DNA of 64,000 nt from Clitoria ternatea (Eukaryota > Streptophyta > Magnoliopsida > Fabales > Fabaceae). The notes below the pieces were generated by a model. It did no database searches. It was not told where the DNA came from and saw nothing but the letters and a program-made list of their open reading frames with translations. The stretch is taken from positions 89,820,001 through 89,884,000 of the forward strand of contig CM075669.1 of assembly GCA_037962975.1 (NCBI GenBank), written 5' to 3'. Below, in pieces: positions 58,859 through 64,000 of this stretch (its first letter is position 1; every line of letters begins with the position of its first letter). A program made the translations under genes and the position numbers.

Positions 58859-60621
58859 GTCCTTAGATCCTGGTACATCTTCGTGGTACCCAGGTGAATA
58901 CTGAGTAGGCTCTTGTGGGCTTTATCAAGCACTATTCTCCTTAATTCTCCTCCACCCGGTACATATATTCTGTTTTTCACTCGGAAGATTCCATCCGATC
59001 CCTCGGTCAAAGACAAATCCTTACCTTTGGCCTGAGTCTCCTTCATCTTAGCCAAGTAGGAATCTGATTGCTGCTGCTCGTACATGGATTTCAGGAATTC
59101 ATTGGCAATCCTCAACGTACTGATTGTTATCTTCTGAGACGAAGGCACATTAACATGCAAATTCATGTCTCGGAACTGTTCCAACAGCTCCACCTCCTTT
59201 ACCATCATCACTGCTACGTGGAGGTATTTCCGACTCAATGCATTGGCAACAACGTTTGCCTTACTCGGATGGTACTTTAGCTCGAAGTCATAATCCTTTA
59301 AAAATTTCATCCATCTCCTCTGCCTCATGTTCAGCTCCTTTTGATCGAATAGGTATTTGAGGCTCTTGTGGTCGCTGTACACTTCGAATTTAGAACCATA
59401 CAAGTAATGCCTCCATATCTTTAATGTGAAAACTACAGCTGCCAGCTCTAAATCATGGGTTGGCTAATGCTGTTCGTGAGGTCTCAATTACCGAGAGGCG
59501 TAAGCTATCACTCGGTCCTTCTGCATTAGTACGCACCCTAATCCGAGTCCTGACGCATCACAATAAACCATGAAGCTCTCTTGCAAGTTTGGTAATGCCA
59601 ACACTGGAGCAGTCGTCAACTTGTCTTTCAGCTCTCGAAAACTGCTCTCGCACTCAGAACTCCATACGAATGGGACGTTTTTCCGAGTCAATTTAGTCAG
59701 TGGCGAAGCAAGCTTAGAAAAACCTTCAATAAACCTCCTATAATAACCAGCCAGGCCCATAAAACTCCTTATCTCCGAGACCTACTCGGGTCTCTCCCAT
59801 GCCATTATAGCTGCCACCTTTGAAGGGTCTACCGAGACACCCTCCTTGGAAATCACATGTCCGAGAAAGTGGATCTTATCCATCCAGAAGTCACACTTCG
59901 AAAATTTCGTAAACAGCTGCTTCTCCTTCAAGACTTCAAGTACCGCTCGGAGGTGTTCTTCATGCTCATCAGAGGTCTTAGAGTAGACCAAGATATCATC
60001 GATAAAAATTACTACGAATCGGTCCAAGTACGGGTGGAATATGCTGTTCATGTAATTCATGAATATGGCAGGTGCATTTGTCACACCGAACGGCATCACT
60101 ACATACTTGTAGTGGCCATACCGAGTCCTAAAGGCAGTCTTGGGAATATCTGAGTCCTTCACCCGGATTTGGTGGTATCCCAATCGTAAATCGATCTTCA
60201 AAAAGACTGAAGCGCCACGCAGCTGGTCAATCAGGTCATCAATTCTGGGCAACGGGTATCGGTTCTTAATCGTGAGTTTGTTTAGCTATCGGTAATCTAT
60301 GCATAGTCTCATGCTGCCATCCTTCTTCTTAACAAGCAGCACAGGTGCGCCCCATGGCGACACACTCGGCCTAATGAATTGTTTTCCGAGTAACTCATCC
60401 ACCTGTTTCTTTAACTCGGCCAATTCTGTTGGGGACATTCTATAAGGTGCACTGGAGACTGGCTCGGCTCTAGGGATCAGGTCTATAGAGAATTCAACTT
60501 CTCTACTCGGAGGGACACCCGGCACATCCTCCGGAAACACCTCTGGAAATTCACAGACAGTCGGAATATCGTTCACTCGGGCTCTACTCTCACCCCCGGT
60601 TAAGCAAAGCATCATAAACAT
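58859..60621 (-). pseudogene. Tekay reverse transcriptase and RNase H
   Basis: RT with PEDVPGVPPSREVEFSIDL, PYRMSPTELAELKKQ and GSMRLCIDYR (60621-60286). A stop follows, then ORF 60252-59782 with LKIDLRLGYHQIRV, TAFRTRYGHYKYVVMPFG and the active site FIDDILVYS, intact. LAGYYRRFIEGFSKLA begins the next piece. RNase H reads YCDASGLGLGCVL, then YSDHKSLKYLF and KANVVANALSRK, where the usual Asp of VADALSRK is Asn. Stops lie near 60286, 59780, 59488 and 59465. The downstream part to 58859 is the integrase zinc-finger region (LDKAHKSLLSIHLGTTKMY). Confidence 0.87.
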
Positions 60622-60717
60622 TTGAGCTATACCTTGTGCCGTGTAGTCCTCATTGTTCTGCCTCGGGAAGATTATCCTTCAGTTTCTACAGTCCACTAAC
60701 ACCTTGTTGGCTGAAAT

Positions 60718-60987
60718 CTAATCTGTGCCGAGCACGATATCAAAGCCCCTCAAAGGCACGCACACAAGATCGAAGGTGAAACTCTGATCGCCCAACATGA
60801 ACGTCACATCTTTACACATTGACGATGTCAATACCGTAGTGCCAATCGGGTTGGCTACTTCTAAAGTCTGATCCATATACACAGTCGGTAATCGCAACCG
60901 TCTCACACACTCATCAGCTACGAAGGAATGGGTGGCTCCAGAATCAAAAACTACATTAAGTGTATACCTACCGAGTAAGCACTTACT
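60718..60987 (-). pseudogene. Tekay aspartic protease
   Basis: Protease with active site VVFDSGATHSFVADECVRRL (about 60950-60890) and the end motif RGFDIVLGTD just before a TAG stop at 60720. The catalytic DSG is intact. It would cut gag from pol. 60717-60622 is a decayed linker. Confidence 0.83.
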
Positions 60988-62088
60988 TTACACTAAGTCA
61001 TTCGCTTGTGTAGCCTCCTCTGCGTTAATGGCGTACACCCTCCCAGCAGCTGGTTGGTCGGTATTTCTCTTTCGGTTCTTTGGAGCTAACATCATATTCC
61101 CTCTGGCTCTATTATCTCTGTCCTCCGATCGTTGGCCACCATTCCCATGGCCTCTCCCTCGGAAGCCTCCACGATGCACAGGGGCGTCTGCTTGGTGCAA
61201 TTAAGGGCAGTCGGAGCGGATATGCCCCTTCTCATTGCAATGAAAACATACAACACTTCCTCCACCATCACAATTCTGAGAAAAGTGGTCACCACTACAT
61301 TTAAAACACTTGCCAAATCTTGGACGTCCACCAGTCTGTCCCCCTTGACTGTTCCGACCTTTATATCTAGCGGAGGGTCCACTTCTCCCAACGTTACCTG
61401 ATCTCTTGAAGTGTGACCGCTGAGGCCTCAAGGAGGGTTCTGCCCTACTGCTCTGGCCCGAATGGGCTTTGTCATCTTCCTCGAAAATCCTACATTTATT
61501 CACCAGTACTGAGAAACTTCTAATTTCTTGGTATCTGCAAGCTCTTTTAATGTCCGATCGCAGTCCTTTCTCGAATTTGAGGCATTTGGAGCTCTCGGTC
61601 CCGGGTTGTTGGAAGGGTGGATAAAACAGACACAGCTCTTCAAATCTGGCTGCGTATTCTTCGATAGACATGGAGCCCTGTTTCAGCTCCATAAACTCTA
61701 GTTCCTTCCGACTCCTCATTGTGTCGGGGAAATATTTTTCTAGGAAGCACGTTTTGAAATTTTCCCAGGTCGGCTGGGTATCATCATCAACAAGTCGGTT
61801 TCTGGCAATCTTCCACCAGTTCTCTGCCTCGTCCCGCAGCATGTACACTGCGCACTCCACCTTCTGGGCCTCGGTACAGCGAAGACCCCCAAAAATCCTT
61901 TTTAACTCTTGAGTCCATTTGTAAGCTGCCTCAGGGTTACGTCCTCCTTGAAACTCGCTCGGCTTCCTCTTCAGGAAGCGATCCAACACTTGGCCATCTT
62001 CAGCTCGAGGCTGGCCCTGCCTCTCAAACACGTCTGCAAAGCGTTGGAATGCCGTGGCTATGGCTTCCATACTCTGATGATTCACCAT
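60988..62088 (-). pseudogene. Tekay gag with two CCHC knuckles
   Basis: Start ATG at 62088. The capsid-like core includes FLKRKPSEFQGGRNPEAAYK, VECAVYMLRDEAENWW, FLEKYFPDTMRSRKELEF and GSMSIEEYAARFEEL. An Arg/Ser-rich linker precedes CFKCSGDHFSQNC and CFHCNEKGHIRSDCP. The frame is open for 295 codons until a TAA at 61201; the same frame then runs on to 60988 with a Gly/Arg-rich segment. It is the best preserved gag in the window; the single stop may be the only coding break here. Confidence 0.87.
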
Positions 62089-62361
62089 GACTTATCCTGA
62101 AATTCATACCCCTTTCAAGGATAAGTTTACGAAGTTACTTACTACCGTTCGGATCTCAACCTAACATTCAGTAACTTTAGCACATTATACCATTTCTATA
62201 TGTTATACAATCAGTCGGACCAAGAGGGAAACGACCTCCTATCCACAAATCAATATTACAATATCAATCGGGTTCAACAAATATCATAATAATGATGACC
62301 ACTCGGTCATAATGCACACAACCGCTTACACTCGGTAAGCATACCTTGGCCTTGAACCTTT
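62089..62361 (-). other. Tekay 5' leader
   Basis: About 270 bp between the primer-binding site and the gag ATG. It has no ORF and presumably holds packaging signals. CACTCGG motifs occur here too (near 62301 and 62329). Confidence 0.6.
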
Positions 62362-62379
62362 CGGTCTGCTCTGATACCA
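62362..62379 (-). other. Tekay primer-binding site
   Basis: The minus strand reads TGGTATCAGAGCAGACCG, matching initiator tRNA-Met, three bases from the LTR edge at 62383. Confidence 0.88.
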
Positions 62380-62382
62380 AAA

Positions 62383-64000
62383 TATAACACCCTATGTTAA
62401 TAAATAATAAATAATAAAATAGAGAAAATTTTTCACAATTAAAACCAGAATAATCGGGCACAAAAGAAATAAGAGAAGAGAAGGCAAGAGGAATAAAACC
62501 GACTCAAGGAGGCGGACAGGGGAAGAAGAAAAACGCTCAGGTGGATCAATAGTAACGTCCACTCGCTCAAGCGAAAGCTACACTCGGCACTCACTCACTC
62601 CACTCGGCATTCCCGCACCCGGATTTCAGCGCTGGTTCACTCGGAAGGGTCCACTCTCTATTCACTCGGATTGGCCCTTATACATACCAGCCCCATTTAG
62701 AAATCATAGCACATTCCACGACTTCATTCAATTGGGACACATATACGAACAACTCAGAAAAGATTCCCATTGCCACTCACTCGGAATCTATGAAGACTTC
62801 TCACTCGGAATAACTTTCACTTCCTTTTTGCCACTCGGATATTTCGCTCATTCTTTTCACTCGGTAACCATAATCTTTCCTACTCTAGTCATCCTTACTA
62901 AGTCAAGACTCACTCAGATTCCCTTGCTACTAATAATTTCCTACCATGGGGTCCACTTAAAGCCTTAGGTGTCACCTTTCTGTCGGGAAACCTTCACTCG
63001 GCAGATTCTCACTCGAAAATTGTGAATTATTCCACACTCAGAAAATCCTAACAGTTATCACTCGGAAAATATCTAGATCAATCCTCACTCAGTGTTTCGC
63101 ACTGTCTTATTCACTCATTCTCACTCGGTATCACACTGTCTTATTCACTCGGGATTACCTAGACTTCTCTTCACTCGGAGGGAATCACTAACTCTCTTCC
63201 CACATCAACACTCGGCTCCATTTCGACTTATAGTTATACTAACCTCTGACACACAACAAGTACGCGTACATAGATTACTCGGATCTTCATGCACAGTATA
63301 GGATTTCACGCAACATAGTAGATATAAATAATTACAGGCACCAAAATCATGTCTTCTACCCCAGAGGGTTCAGGTTCTAATAAAAGGGACTAAGGCTAAA
63401 ACATGAGCCGGCCAAGGCTTAACAAAACACATAAGCAGTATATACATAACATCTATTTTCCCATAGCGCACAAGCATTTCACTCAGCATTCAGCTCCTCC
63501 TCCATTCGTCATCCCGAGAGACATTTACTAAAAAATTTTGCCACAGTAGGGGTGAGCTTATGCATTTAAAATGACAGTTAATGACTCAGCATCAGCATCA
63601 ATACTTGCCCTCACGTTCACTCGGGTTGCATACAATTTTAGATTTCAACCATGCAGAATATAATGCTTTTAAAGACATGCAATTACATACATATTACAAA
63701 GATTCATTTCCCGTCATACGAGATATGCATCAACTCACTCAGAATTCACTCGTATCATTCTGAGCCATCCCACTCGTCCTATCCTAACCAACATTTCATC
63801 TACATGCATGCTTGCGGATCCGACTAAGCAATGATCTTCAGTTACAGGTTCCCTTACTGGCCTCTCATCCTTTAGCCCTTCCCGCGTGGTACCGGCCTCC
63901 CATTGACGTCTCGAGACTTAACTCTAGCTCCTACGGCTACCACGGGCTCTCACAGGATCTAGCCAAGGGTCTGCACCTAGAGATCATTTTGTTGGGACTC
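62383..64000 (-). repeat. Tekay 5' LTR, partial
   Basis: Repeats 55010-56627 with few differences (for example GGGGAAGAAG for ACAGAAGAAG near 62520). It runs off the window end, so its U3 start and target duplication are not visible. No gene. Confidence 0.9.

Larger units (their letters stand above)
55010..64000 (-). mobile_element. Tekay-type chromovirus (Ty3/gypsy)
   Basis: Minus-strand element. 5' LTR from 62383 to beyond the window, tRNA-Met primer-binding site, gag, protease, RT, RNase H, integrase with a chromodomain-like tail, polypurine tract, and 3' LTR 55010-57616. Tekay/Del signatures include FRGRN-like sequence after the chromodomain and the tract TTTTGAGAGGGGGAGAAC followed by TGTAACATCCC. 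At least nine in-frame stops make it defective. LTRs look about 96-98% identical by eye, so it is fairly young. Confidence 0.9.

Overview
This window is plant nuclear DNA made almost entirely of nested transposable elements. I see no convincing host protein gene, rRNA, tRNA or CRISPR array. The element set (a CACTA transposon, a SIRE-type Ty1/copia element, and Athila, Tat and Tekay-type Ty3/gypsy elements) points to a dicot. The SIRE family and the abundant TAATCGATTA motif suggest a legume, possibly a Phaseoleae member; that is inference. The nesting and the many broken ORFs fit repeat-rich, pericentromeric-type chromatin.

Layout. 1-4167: 3' part of a CACTA element (+), with decayed transposase exons, two coding minisatellites, a subterminal array and a 3' terminus. 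It abuts, and probably inserted into, a SIRE-type copia element (-) covering 4171-10370 and 22429-22620. The upstream LTR of that copia element is split by a 12.06-kb non-coding LTR element (-, 10371-22428; LTRs of 4771 and 4759 bp, duplicated site AAATA), a large retrotransposon derivative (LARD). 22621-24319: leader of an unclassified LTR element (-) whose LTR resumes at 34223. Its primer-binding site was split by an Athila-type element (+, 24320-34214). 35854-39714: a 3.86-kb solo LTR (+) with duplicated site GGAGA, resembling the LARD LTR.

39.72-55.01 kb: two 5'-truncated Tat-type elements lie head to head and meet near 47.81 kb. Each has pol, then a tandem-repeat-bearing spacer, then an additional ORF antisense to pol with its own TATA box, then a polypurine tract and LTR. 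The right LTR is interrupted by a Tekay-type chromovirus (-, 55010 to beyond the window end) with gag, protease, RT, RNase H, integrase and a chromodomain-like tail, all with nonsense mutations.

How the parts work together. Each autonomous element once encoded its own gag-pol or transposase. Most coding regions here are broken, often by changes readable as C-to-T or G-to-A. Three observations stand out: the paired Tat elements with conserved antisense gene and promoter; the LARD and its related solo LTR; and the family-specific short, often palindromic motifs clustered in each LTR, in several cases just upstream of its TATA box, with TAATCGATTA shared by the unrelated copia element and LARD.
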